In this document: in pieces, positions 50,511 to 63,485 of the stretch
Layout: each line of letters opens with the position of its first letter
Position numbering within the stretch: position 1 is the first letter of the stretch
NCBI GenBank assembly: GCA_031769625.1
Contig: JAUIMM010001418.1
Coordinates: 844,034-908,033 of the forward strand
Direction of reading: 5' to 3'
DNA from: Taudactylus pleione
Taxonomy: Eukaryota > Chordata > Amphibia > Anura > Myobatrachidae
Length of the DNA stretch: 64,000 nucleotides
Position numbers and translations under genes: made by a program
The notes under the pieces: generated by a model
The model's database searches: none
Told to the model about the DNA's origin: nothing
What the model saw: the letters and a program-made list of their open reading frames with translations, nothing else

Positions 50511-52700
50511 CTGTGTGCTCCTGAGTCTGTATATGGGAGACTGCGCGGAGTATTGTGACACCTGTATATGTGTGTGCTCCTGAGTCTGTATATGGGAGAC
50601 TGCGCTGAGTATTGTGACACCTGTATATCTGTGTGCTCATGAGTCTGCATATGGGAGACTGCGCTGAGTAATGTGACACCTGTATATCTGTGTGCTCCTG
50701 AGTCTGTATATGGGAGACTATGCTGAGTGATGTGATATGTGACACCTGTATATCTGTGTGCTCCTGAGTCTGTATATAGGAGACTGCGCTGAGTAATGTG
50801 ATAGGTGACACCTGTATATCTGTGTGCTCCTGAGTCTGTATATGGGAGACTGCGCTGAGTAATGTGATATGTGACACCTGTATATCTGTGTGCTCCTGAA
50901 TCTGTATATGGGAGACTGCGCTGAGTAATGTGATATGTGACACCTGTATATCTGTGTGCTCCTAAGTCTGTATATGGGAGACTGCGCTGAGTAACGTGAT
51001 ATGTGACACCTGTATATCTGTGTGCTCCTGAGTCTGTATATAGGAGACAGAGCTGAGTAATGTCATAGGTGACACCTGTATATCTGTGTGCTCCAGAGTC
51101 TGTATATGGGAGACTGCGCTGAGTAATGTGATATGTGACACCTGTATATCTGTGTGCTCCTGAATCTGTATATGGGAGACTGCGCTGAGTAATGTGATAT
51201 GTGACACCTGTATATCTGTGTGCTCCTAAGTCTGTATATGGGAGACTGCGCTGAGTAACGTGATATGTGACACCTGTATATCTGTGTGCTCCTGAGTAAT
51301 GTGACACCTGTATATCTGTGTGCTCCTGAGTCTGTATATGGGAGACTGTGCTAAGTAATGTGATATGTGACATCTGTATATCTGTGTGCCCCTGAGTCTG
51401 TATATGGGAGACTGCGCGGAGTATTGTGACACCTGTATGTCTGTGTGCTCCTGAGTCTGTATATGGGAGACTGCGCTGAGTATTGTGACACATGTATATC
51501 TGTGTGGTCCTGAGTCTGTATATGGGAGACTGCGCTGAGTATTGTGACACCTGAATATCTGTGTGCTCCTGAGTCTGTATATGGAGACTGTGCTGAGTAA
51601 TGTGATATGTGACACCTGTATATCTGTGTGCTCCTGAGTCTGAATATGGGAGACTGCGCTGAGTAATGTGATATGTGACACCTGTATATCTGTGTGCTCC
51701 TGAGTCTGTATATGGGAGACTGCGCTGAGTAATGTGATATGTAACACCTGTATATCTGTGTGCTCTGAGTCTTTATATGGAGACTGCGCTGAGTAATGTG
51801 ATATGTGACACCTGTATATATGTGTGCTCCTGAGTCTGTATATGGAAACTGCACTGAGTAATGTAATATGTGACACCTGTATATCTGTGTGCTCCTGAGT
51901 CTGTATATGGGAGACTGCGCTAAGTAATATGATATGTGACACCTGTATATCTGTGTGCTCCTGAGTCTGTATATGGGAGATTGCGATGAGTAATGTGATA
52001 TGTGACACCTGTATATCTGTGTGCTCCTGAGTCTGTATATGGGAGACTGTGCTGAGTAATGTGATATGTGACACCTGTATATCTGTGTGCCCCTGAGTCT
52101 GTATATGGAAACTGCGCTGAGTAATGTAATATGTGACACCTGTATATCTGTGTGCCCCTGAGTCTGTATATGGGAGACAGTGCTGAGTAATGTGATATGT
52201 GACACCTGTATATCTGTGTGCCCCTGACTCTGTATATGGGAGACTGTGCTGAGTAATGTGATATGTGACACCTGTGTATCTGTGTGCTCCTGAGTCTGTA
52301 TATGGAGACTGCGCTGAGTAATGTGATAGGTGACACCTGTATATCTGTGTGCTCCTGAGTCTGTATATAGGAGACTGCGCTGAGTAATGTGATAGGTGAC
52401 ACCTGTATATCATTGTGCTCCTGAGTCTGTATATAGGAGACTGCGCTGAGTAATGTGATATGTGACACCTGTATATCTATGTGCTCCTGAGTCTGTATAT
52501 GGGAGACTGCGATGAGTAATGTGATATGTGACACCTGTATATCTGTGTGCCCCTGAGTCTGTATATGGGAGACTGTGCTGAGTAATGTGATATGTGACAC
52601 CTGTATATCTGTGTGCCCCTGAGTCTGTATATGGGAGACTGCACTGAGTAATTTGATATGTGACACCTGCATATCTGTGTGCTCCTGAGTCTGTATATGG
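50511..52700. repeat. Diverged monomers including the right copy of the 2,725-bp pair
   Basis: 51,015-52,215 corresponds to 48,290-49,490. 50,511-51,014 resembles 47,750-48,290. After 52,215 there are ordinary diverged units, including CCCCTGACTCTG near 52,220 and TATATCATTGTGC near 52,408. No gene. Confidence 0.77.
51282..51315. repeat. 34-bp truncated monomer, copy 4
   Basis: Same 25-bp loss, in the right-hand copy of the 2,725-bp duplicated segment. Confidence 0.92.
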
Positions 52701-52739
52701 GAGACTGCGCTGAGTATTGTGACACCTCTATATCTGTGT

Positions 52740-55209
52740 GCTCCTGAGTCTGTATATGGGAGACTGTGCTGTGTAATGTGATATGTGACACCTGTATATC
52801 TGTGTGCTCCTGAGTCTGTATATGGGAGACTGCACTGAGTAATTTGATATGTGACACCTGCATATCTGTGTGCTCCTGAGTCTGTATATGGGAGACTGTG
52901 CTGAGTAATCTGATATATGACACCTGTATATCTGTGTGCTCCTGAGTCTGTATTTGGGAGTCTGCGCTGAGTAATGTGATATGTGACACCTGTATATCTA
53001 TGTGCTCCTGAGTCTGTATATGGGAGACTGCGCTGAGTAATGTGATATGTGACACCTGTATATCTGTGTGCTCCTGAGTTTGTATATGGGAGACTGCGCT
53101 GAGTAATGTGATAGGTGACACCTGTATATCTGTGTCCTCCTGAGTCTGTATATGGTAGACTGCGCTGAGAAATGTGATATGTGACACCTGTATATCTGTG
53201 TGCTCCTGAGTCTGTATATGGAGACTGCGCTGAGTAATGTGATAAGTGACACCTGTATATCTGTGTGCTCCTGAGTCTGGTTATGGGAGACAGTGCTGAG
53301 TAATGTGATATGTGACACCTGTATATCTTTGTGCTTCCGAGTCTGTATATGGGAGACTGTGCTGAGTAATGTGATATGTGACACCTGTATATCTGTGTGC
53401 TCCTGAGTCTGGTTATGGGAGACAGTGCTGAGTAATGTGATATGTGACACCTGTATATCTTTGTGCTTCCGAGTCTGTATATGGGAGACTGTGCTGAGTA
53501 ATGTGATATGTGAAACCTGTATATCTGTGTGCTCCTGATTCTGTATATAGGAGACTGCGATGAGTAATGTGATAGGTGACACCTGTATATCTGTGTGCCC
53601 CTGAGTCTGTATATGGGAGACTGTGCTGAGTAATGTGATATGTGACACCTGTATATCTGTGTGCTCCTGAGTCTGTATATGGGAGACTGCGCTAAGTAAT
53701 ATGATATGTGACACCTGTATATCTGTGTACCCCTGAGTCTGTATATGGAAACTGCGCTGAGTAATGTAATATGTGACACCTGTATATCTGTGTGCCCCTG
53801 AGTCTGTATATGGGAGACAGTGCTGAGTAATGTGATATGTGACACCTGTATATCTGTGTGCCCCTGACTCTGTATATGGGAGACTGTGCTGAGTAATGTG
53901 ATATGTGACACCTGTATATCTGTGTGCCCCTGACTCTGTATATGGGAGACTGCGCTGAGTAATGTGATAGGTGACACCTGTATATCTGTGTGCTCCTGAG
54001 TCTGTATATAGGAGACTGCGCTGAGTAATGTGATATGTGACACCTGTATATCTGTGTGCTCCTCAGTCTGTATATGGAGACTGCGCTGAGTAATGTGATA
54101 GGTGACACCTGTATATCTGTGTGCTCCTTAGTCTGTATATAGGAGACTGCGCTGAGTAATGTGATAGGTGACACCTGTATATCTATGTGCTCCTGAGTCT
54201 GTATATAGGAGACTGCGCTGAGTAATGTGATAGGTGACACCTGTATATCTATGTGCTCCTGAGTCTGTATATGAGAGACTGCGCTGAGTAATGTAATTTG
54301 TGACACCTGTATATCTGTGTGCTCCTGAGTCTGTATATAGGAGACTGCGCTGAGTATTGTGACACCTGTATATCTGTGTGCTCCTGAGTCTGTATATGGG
54401 AGACTGCGCTGAGTATTGTGACACCTGTATATCTGTGTGCTCCTGAGTCTGTATATGGGAGACTGCGCTGAGTATTGTGACACCTCTATATCTGTGTGCT
54501 CCTGAGTCTGTATATGGGAGACTGCGCTGAGTAATGTGATATGTGACACCTGTATATATGTGTGCTCCTGAGTCTGTATATGGAGACTGCACTGAGTAAT
54601 TTGATATGTGACACCTGCATATCTGTGTGCTCCTGAGTCTGTATATGGGAGACTGTGCTGAGTAATGTGATATGTGACACCTGTATATCTGTGTGCTCCT
54701 GAGTCTGTATATGGGAGACTGCACTGAGTAATTTGATATGTGACACCTGTATATCTGTGTGCTCCTGAGTCTGTATATGGGAGACTGAGCTGAGTAATGT
54801 GATATGTGACACCTGTATATCTGTGTGCTCCTGAGTCTGTATTTGGGAGTCTGCGCTGAGTAATGTGATATGTGACAACTGTATATCTATGTGCTCCTGA
54901 GTCTGTATATGGGAGACTGCGCTGAGTAATGTGATATGTGACACCTGTATATCTGTGTGCTCCTGAGTCTGTATATGGGAGACTGCGCTGATTAATGTGA
55001 TAGGTGACACCTGTATATCTGTGTCCTCCTGAGTCTGTATATGGTAGACTGCGCTGAGAAATGTGATATGTGACACCTGTATATCTGTGTGCTCCTGAGT
55101 CTGTATATGGAGGCTGCGCTGAGTAATGTGATAAGTGACACCTGTATATCTGTGTGCTCCTGAGTCTGGTTATGGGAGACAGTGCTGAGTAATGTGATAT
55201 GTGACACCT
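52740..55209. repeat. 1,889-bp offset duplication
   Basis: 52,740-53,320 matches 54,629-55,209: ATTTGATATG (52,843 and 54,732), GTATTTGGGAGTCTGCG near 52,950 and 54,840, TATGGTAGACTGCG (53,151 and 55,040), and GTCTGGTTATGGG (near 53,276 and 55,165). The copies diverge near 53,327, where the left one reads CTTTGTGCTTCCGAG. The intervening part is mixed monomers rich in 59-bp TATTGTGAC units near 54,350-54,480. Confidence 0.8.
53271..53534. repeat. 132-bp dimer tandem duplication
   Basis: A two-monomer unit (one with GTCTGGTTATGGG and ACAGTGCTG, the next with CTTTGTGCTTCCGAG) occurs twice in a row, the GG of GGTTATG at 53,279 and 53,411. The same dimer appears again at 63,469, about 10 kb away. 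Confidence 0.83.
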
Positions 55210-57930
55210 GTATATCTGTGTGCTCCTGAGTCTGTATATAGGAGACTGCGCTGAGTAATGTCATATGTGACACCTGTATATCTGTGTGCTCCTGAGTCTG
55301 TATATGGGAGACAGCGCTGAGTAATGTGATATGTGACACCTGTATATCTGTGTGCTCCTGAGTCTGTATATTGGAGACTGCGCTAAGTAATGTGATATGT
55401 GACACCTGTATGTCTGTTTGCTCCTGTGTCTGTATATGGGAGACTGCGCTGAGTAATGTGACACCTGTATATCTGTGTGCTCCTGAGTCTGTTTATGGGA
55501 GACTGCGCTGAGTAATGTGATATGTGACACCTGTATATCTGTGTGCTCCTGAGTCTGTATATGGGAGACTGTGCTAAGTAAAGTGATATGTGACACCTGT
55601 ATATCTGTGTGCTCCTGAGTCTGTATATTGGACACTGCGCTGAGTAATGTGATATGTGACACCTGTATATCTGTGTGCTCCTGAGTCTGTATATGGGAGA
55701 CTGCGCTGAGTAATGTGATATGTGACACCTGTATATCTGTGTGCTCCTGAGTCTGTATAGCGGAGACAGCGCTGAGTAATGTGATATGTGACACCTGGAT
55801 ATCTGTGTGCTCCTGAGTCTGTATATGGGAGACTGCGCTGAGTAATGTGATAGGTGACACCTGTATATCTGTGTGCTCCTGAGTCTGTATATGGGAGACT
55901 GCGCTGAGTAATGTGATATGTGACACCTGTATATCTGTGTGCCCCTCAGTCTGTATATGGGAGACTGCGCTGAGTAATGTGATAGGTGACACCTGTATAT
56001 CTGTGTGCTCCTGAGTCTGTATATGGGAGACTGCGCTGAGTAATGTGATAGGTGACACCTGTATATCTGTGTGCCCCTGAGTCTGTATATGGGAGACTGC
56101 GCTGAGTAATGTGACACCTGTATATCTGTGTGCCCCTGAGTCTGTATATGGGAGACTGCGCTGAGTAATGTGATATGTGACACCTGTATATCTGTGTGCT
56201 CCTGAGTCTGTATATGGGAGACTGCGCTGAGTAATGTAATATGTCACACCTGTATATCTGTGTGCTCCTGAGGCTGTATATGGGAGACTGCGCTGAGTAA
56301 TGTGACACCTGTATATCTGTGTGCCCCTTAGTCTGTATATGGGAGACTGCGCTGAGTAATGTGATATGTGACACCTGTATATCTGTGTGCTCCTGAGTTT
56401 GTATATGGGAGACTGCGCTGAGTAATGTAACATGTCACACCTGTATATCTGTGTGCTCCTGAGTCTGTATATGGGAGACTGCGCTGAGTAATGTGACACC
56501 TGTATATCTGTGTGCTCCTGAGTCTGTATATGGGAGACTGCGCTGAGTAATGTGATATGTGACACCTATATATCTGTGTGCTCCTGAGTCTGTATATGGG
56601 AGACTGCGCTGAGTAATGTGATATGTGACACCTGTATATCTGTGTGCTCCTGAGTTTGTATATGGGAGACTGCGCTGAGTAATGTGACACCTGTATATCT
56701 GTGTGCTCCTGAGTTTGTATATGGGAGACTGCGCTGAGTAATGTAATATGTGACACCTGTATATCTGTGTGCTCCTGAATCTGTATATGGGAGACTGCGC
56801 AGAGTAATGTGATGTGTGACACCTGTATATCTGTGTGCTCCTGAGACTGTATATGAGAGACTGTGCTGAGTAATGTGATATGTGACACCTGTATATCTGT
56901 GTGCTCCTGAGTCTGTATATGAGAGACTGCGTTCAGTAATGTGACACCTGTATATCTGTGTGCTCCTGAGTCTGTATATGGGAGACTGCGCTGAGTAATG
57001 TGATATGTGACACTTGTATTTCTGTGTGCCCCTTAGTCTGTATATGGGAGACTGCGCTGAGTAATGTGACACCTGTATATCTGTGTGCTCCTGAGTTTGT
57101 ATATGGGAGACTGCGCTGAGTAATGTAATATGTGACACCTGTTTATCTGTGTGCTCCTGAATCTGTATATGGGAGACTGTGCTGAGTAATGTGATATGTG
57201 ACACCTGTATATCTGTGTGCTCCTGAGTCTGTATATGGGAGACTGCGCTGAGTAATGTGATGTGTGACACCTGTATATCTGTGTGCTCCTGACTCTGTAT
57301 ATGGGAGACTGCGCTGAGTAATGTGATATGTGACACATGTATATCTGTGTTCTCCTGAGTCTGTATATGGGAGACTGCGCTGAGTAATGTGATATGTGAC
57401 ACCTGTATATCTGTGTGCACCTGAGTCTGTATATGGGAGACTGCGCTGAGTAATGTGATGTGTGACACCTGTATATCTGTGTGCTCCTGAGTCTGTATAT
57501 GGGAAGCTGCACTGAGTAATGTGATGTGTGACACCTGTATATCTGTGTGCTCCTGAGTCTGTATATGGGAGACTGTGCTGAGTAATGTGATATGTGACAC
57601 CTGTATATCTGTGTGCTCCTGAGTCTGTATATGGGAGACTGTGCTGAGTAATGTGATATGTGACATCTGTATATCTGTGTGCTCCTGAGTCTATATATGG
57701 GAGACTGTGCTGAGTAATGTGATAAGTGACACCTGTATTTCTGTGTGCTCCTGAGTCTGTATATGGGAGACTGTGCTGAGTAATGTGATATGTGACACCT
57801 GTATATCTGTGTGCTCCTGAATCTGTATATGGGAGACTGTGCTGAGTAATGTGATATGGGACATCTGTATATCTGTGTGCTCCTGAGTCTGTATTTGGGA
57901 GACTGTGCTGAGTAATGTGATATGTGACAC
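55210..57930. repeat. Diverged monomers rich in 59-bp units
   Basis: No clean long duplication was found here by eye. 59-bp and 66-bp units alternate irregularly. Rare variants include ATGTCACACC near 56,240 and 56,430 (related to 58,458), ATAGCGGAGACAGCG near 55,758, GCGCAGAGTAATG near 56,798 and GCGTTCAGTAATG near 56,930. No gene or unique insert is seen. Confidence 0.75.
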
Positions 57931-58470
57931 CTGTATATCTGTGTGCTCCACAGTCTGTATATAGGAGACTGCGCTGAGTAATGTGATATGTGACATCTGT
58001 ATATCTGTGTGCTCCAGAGTTTGTGCTCCTGAGTCTTTATATGGAGACTGCGCTGAGTAATGTGATATGTGACACCTGTATATCTGTGTGCTCCTGAGTC
58101 TGTATATGGAGACTACGCTGAGTAATGTGATATGTGACACCTGTATATCTGTGTGCTCCTGAGTCTGTATATGGAGACTGCGCTGAGTAATGTGATAGGT
58201 GACACCGGTATATCTGTGTGCTCCTGAGTCTGTATATGGGAGACTGTGCTGAGTAATGTGATATGTGAAACCTGTATATCTGTGTGCTCCTGAGTTTGTA
58301 TATGGGAGACTGCGCTGAGTAATGTGATAGGTGACACCGGTATATCTGTGTGCTCCTGAGTCTGTATATGGGAGACTGTGCTGAGTAATGTGATATGTGA
58401 AACCTGTATATCTGTGTGCTCCTGAGTTTGTATATGGGAGACTGCGCTGAGTAATGTAACATGTCACACC
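57931..58470. repeat. Segment with a 79-bp unit, partly repeated at 59.7 kb
   Basis: The CTCCACAGTC unit near 57,943 and the 79-bp unit at 58,005-58,083 recur 1,768 bp downstream. A two-monomer stretch with GACACCGG and GTGAAACCTG is itself doubled (GACACCGG at 58,201 and 58,333, 132 bp apart). Confidence 0.78.
58005..58083. repeat. 79-bp monomer with a 14-bp duplication, second site
   Basis: It has the same architecture as 45,541-45,619: a CTCCAGAGT copy followed by TTGTGCTCCTGAGT, on a 65-bp GG background. Confidence 0.85.
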
Positions 58471-61470
58471 TCTATATCTGTGTGCTCCTGAGTCTGTATA
58501 TGGGAGACTGCGCTGAGTAATGTGACACCTGTATATCTGTGTGCTCCTGAGTCTGTATATGGGAGACTGCGCTGAGTAATGTGATATGTGACACCTGTAT
58601 ATCTGTGTGCTCCTGAGTCTGTATATGGGAGACTGCGCTGAGTAATGTGATATGTAACACCTGTATATCTGTGTGCTCCTGAGTATGTATATGGGAGACT
58701 GCGCTGAGTAATGTGACACCTGTATATCTGTGTGCTCCTGAGTTTGTATATGGGAGACTGCGCTGAGTAATGTGATATGTGACACCTGTATTATCTGTGT
58801 GCTCCTGAGTCTGTATATGGGAGACTGCGCTGAGTAATGTGATTTGTGACACCTGTATATCTGTGTGCTCCTGAGTCTGTATATGGGAGACTGTGCTAAG
58901 TAATGTGATATGTGACACCTGTATATCTGTGTGCTCCTGAGTCTGTATATGGGAGACTGCGCTGAGTATTGTGACACCTGAATATCTGTGTGCTCCTGAG
59001 TCTGTATATGGGAGACTGCGCTGAGTAATGTGATATGTGACACCTGTATATCTGTGTGCTCTGAGTCTGTATATGGAGACTGCGCTGAGTAATGTGATAT
59101 GTGACACCTGTATATCTGTGTGCCCCTGAGTCTGTATATGGAAACTGCGCTGAGTAATGTAATATGTGACACCTGTATATCTGTGTGCCCCATAGTCTGT
59201 ATATGGGAGACAGTGCTGAGTAATGTGATATGTGACACCTGTATATCTGTGTGCTCCTGAGTCTGTGTATGGGAGACTGTGCTGAGTAATGTGATATGTG
59301 ACACCTGTATATCTGTGTGCTCCTGAGTCTGTATATAGGAGACTGCGCTGAGTAATGTGATAAGTGACACCTGTATATCTGTGTGCTCCTCAGTCTGTAT
59401 ATAGGAGACTGCGCTGAGTAATGTGATATGTGACACCTGTATATCTGTGTGCTCCTCAGTCTGTATATGGAGACTGCGCTGAGTAATGTGATAGGTGACA
59501 CCTGTATATCTGTGTGCTCCTGAGTCTGTATATAGGAGACTGCGCTGAGTAATGTGATAGGTGACACCTGTATATCTGTGTGCTCCTGAGTCTGTATATA
59601 GGAGACTGCGCTGAGTAATGTGATAGGTGACACCTGTATATCTGTGTGCTCCTGAGTCTGTATATGGAGACTGCGCTGAGTAATGTGATAGGTGACACCG
59701 GTATATCTGTGTGCTCCACAGTCTGTATATAGGAGACTGCGCTGAGTAATGTGATATGTGACATCTGTATATCTGTGTGCTCCAGAGTTTGTGCTCCTGA
59801 GTCTGTATATGGAGACTGCGCTGAGTAATGTGATATGTGACACCTGTATATCTGTGTGCTCCTGAGTCTGTATATGGAGACTACGCTGAGTAATGTGATA
59901 TGTGACACCTGTATATCTGTGTGCTCCTGAGTCTGTATATGGGAGACTGCGCTGAGTAATGTGACACCTGTATATCTGTGTACTCCTGAGTCTGTATATG
60001 GGAGACTGCGCTGAGTAATGTGATATGTGACACCTGTACATCAGTGTGCTCCTCAGTCTGTATATAGGAGACTGCGCTGAGTAATATGATATGTGACACC
60101 TGTATATCTGTGTGCTCCTGAGTCTGTATATGGAGACTGCGCTGAGTAATGTGATAGGTGACACCGGTATATCTGTGTGCTCCTGAGTCTGTATATGGGA
60201 GACTGTGCTGAGTAATGTGATATGTGACACCTGTATATCTGTGTGCTCCTGAGTTTGTATATGGGAGACTGCGCTGAGAAATGTGACACCTGTATATCTG
60301 TGTGCTCCTGAGTCTGTATATGGGAGACTGCGCTGAGTAATGTGACACCTGTATATCTGTGTGCTCCTGAGTCTGTATATGGGAGACTGCGCTGAGTAAT
60401 GTGATATGTGACACCTGTATATCTGTGTGCTCCTGAGTCTGTATGTGGGAGACTGCGCTGAGTAATGTGATATGTAACACCTGTATATCTGTGTGCTCCT
60501 GAGTTTGTATATGGGAGACTGCGCTGAGTAATGTGACACCTGTATATCTGTGTGCTCCTGAGTTTGTATATGGGAGACTGCGCTGAGTAATGTGATATGT
60601 GACACCTGTATTATCTGTGTGCTCCTGAGTTTGTATATGGGAGACTGCGCTGAGTAATGTGATTTGTGTCACCTGTATATCTGTGTGCTCCTGAGTCTGT
60701 ATATGGGAGACTGTGCTAAGTAATGTGATATGTGACACCTGTATATCTGTGTGCTCCTGAGTCTGTATATGGGAGACTGCGCTGAGTATTGTGACACCTG
60801 AATATCTGTGTGCTCCTGAGTCTGTATATGGGAGACTGCGCTGAATAATGTGATATGTGACACCTGTATATCTGTGTGCTCTGAGTCTGTATATGGAGAC
60901 TGCGCTGAGTAATGTGATATGTGACACCTGTATATCTGTGTGCCCCTGAGTCTGTATATGGAAACTGCGCTGAGTAATGTAATATGTGACACCTGTATAT
61001 CTGTGTGCCCCATAGTCTGTATATGGGAGACAGTGCTGAGTAATGTGATATGTGACACCTGTATATCTGTGTGCTCCTGAGTCTGTGTATGGGAGACTGT
61101 GCTGAGTAATGTGATATGTGACACCTGTATATCTGTGTGCTCCTGAGTCTGTATATAGGAGACTGCGCTGAGTAATGTGATAAGTGACACCTGTATATCT
61201 GTGTGCTCCTCAGTCTGTATATAGGAGACTGCGCTGAGTAATGTGATATGTGACACCTGTATATCTGTGTGCACCTCAGTCTGTATATGGAGACTGCGCT
61301 GAGTAATGTGATAGGTGACACCTGTATATCTGTGTGCTCCTGAGTCTGTATATAGGAGACTGCGCTGAGTAATGTGATAGGTGATACCTGTATATCTGTG
61401 TGCTCCTGAGTCTGTATATAGGAGACTGCGCTGAGTAATGTGATAGGTGACACCTGTATATCTGTGTGCT
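58470..61470. repeat. 1,820-bp offset duplication
   Basis: 58,470-59,650 matches 60,290-61,470: CTGTATTATCTG (58,791 and 60,611), GCCCCATAGTC (59,191 and 61,011), TATGGAAACTGCG near 59,140 and 60,960, and GTCTGTGTATGGG near 59,262 and 61,082. Just left of this, one copy has a 66-bp unit where the other has a 59-bp unit, shifting the offset by 7 to 1,827. The copies diverge near 61,485. Confidence 0.84.
59773..59851. repeat. 79-bp monomer with a 14-bp duplication, third site
   Basis: A copy of the 58,005 unit at offset 1,768, flanked by the same CTCCACAGTC unit. Confidence 0.85.
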
Positions 61471-61559
61471 CCTGAGTCTGTATATGGGAGACTGCACTGA
61501 GTAATGTGATATGTGACACCTGTATATCTGTGTGCTCCTGAATCTGTATATGGGAGACT

Positions 61560-63485
61560 GCGCTGAGTAATGTGATATGTGACACCTGTATATCTGTGTT
61601 CTCCTAAGTCTGTATATGGGAGACTGCGCTGAGTAATGTGATATGTGACACATGTATATCTGTGTGCTCCTGAGTCTGTATATGGTAGACTGTGCTAAGT
61701 AATGTGATATGTGACACCTGTATATCTGTGTGCCCCTGAGTCTGTATATGGGAGACTGCGCTGAGTATTGTGACACCTGTATTTCTGTGTGCTCCTGAGT
61801 CTGTTTATGGGAGACTGCGCTGAGTATTGTGACACCTGTATATCTGTGTGCTTCTGAGTCTGTATATGGGAGACTGCGCTGAGTAATGTGATATGTGACA
61901 CCTGTATATCCGTGTGCTCCTGAGTCTGTATATGGGAGGCTGCGCTGAGTAATGTGATATGTGACACCTGTATATCTGTGTGCTCCTGAGTCTGTATATG
62001 GGAGACTGTGCTGAGTAATGTGATATGTGACACCTGTATATCTGTGTGCTCCTGAGTCTGTATATGGGAGACTGCACTGAGTAATGTGATATGTGACACC
62101 TGTATATCTGTGTGCTCCTGAGTCAGTATATGGAGACTGCGCTGAGTAATGTGATATGTGACACCTGTATATCTGTGTGCTCCTGAGTCTGTGTATGGGA
62201 GACTGTGCTGAGTAATGTGATATGTGACACCTGTATATCTGTGTGCTCCTGAGTCTGTATATGGGAGACTGTGCTGAGTAATGTGACACCTGTATATCTG
62301 TGTGCTCCTGAGTCTGTATATGGGAGACTGCGCTGAGTATTGTGACACCTGTATATCTGTGTGCTCCTGAGTTTGTATATGGGAGACTGCGCTGAGTAAT
62401 GTGATATGTGACACCTGTATATCTGTGTGCTCCTGAGTCTGTATATGGGAGACTGCGCTGAGTAATGTGATATGTGACACCTGTATATCTGTGTGCTCCT
62501 GAGTCTGGTTATGGGAGACTGCGCTGAGTAATGTGATATGTGACACCTGTATATCTGTGTTCTCCTAAGTCTGTATATGGGAGACTGCGCTGAGTAATGT
62601 GATATGTGACACATGTATATCTGTGTGCTCCTGAGTCTGTATATGGTAGACTGTGCTAAGTAATGTGATATGTGACACCTGTATATCTGTGTGCCCCTGA
62701 GTCTGTATATGGGAGACTGCGCTGAGTATTGTGACACCTGTATTTCTGTGTGCTCCTGAGTCTGTATATGGGAGACTGCGATGAGTATTGTGACACCTGT
62801 ATATCTGTGTGCTCCTGAGTCTGTTTATGGGAGACTGCGCTGAGTATTGTGACACCTGTATATCTGTGTGCTTCTGAGTCTGTATATGGGAGACTGCGCT
62901 GAGTAATGTGATATGTGACACCTGTATATCCGTGTGCTCCTGAGTCTGTATATGGGAGGCTGCGCTGAGTAATGTGATATGTGACACCTGTATATCTGTG
63001 TGCTCCTGAGTCTGTATATGGGAGACTGTGCTGAGTAATGTGATATGTGACACCTGTATATCTGTGTGCTCCTGAGTCTGTATATGGGAGACTGCACTGA
63101 GTAATGTGATATGTGACACCTGTATATCTGTGTGCTCCTGAGTCAGTATATGGGAGACTGCGCTGAGTAATGTGATATGTGACACCTGTATATCTGTGTG
63201 CTCCTGAGTCTGTGTATGGGAGACTGTGCTGAGTAATGTGATATGTGACACCTGTATATCTGTGTGCTCCTGAGTCTGTATATGGGAGACTGTGCTGAGT
63301 AATGTGACACCTGTATATCTGTGTGCTCCTGAGTTTGTATATGGGAGACTGCGCTGAGTAATGTGATATGTGACACCTGTATACCTGTGTGCTCCTGAGT
63401 CTGTATATGGGAGACTGCGCTGAGTAATGTGATATGTGACACCTGTATATCTGTGTGCTCCTGAGTCTGGTTATGGGAGACAGTG
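61560..63485. repeat. ~961-bp near-tandem duplication with gained and lost 59-bp units
   Basis: TCTCCTAAGT at 61,600 matches 62,561 (offset 961). After an extra 59-bp GCGATGAGTATTG unit in the right copy the offset becomes 1,020 (61,800 against 62,820; AGTCAGTATATGG at 62,121 against 63,141). A single G difference makes it 1,021. Loss of one 59-bp unit near 63,320 brings it to 962 at GGTTATGGG (62,507 against 63,469). The two copies meet end to end near 62,525. Confidence 0.83.
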
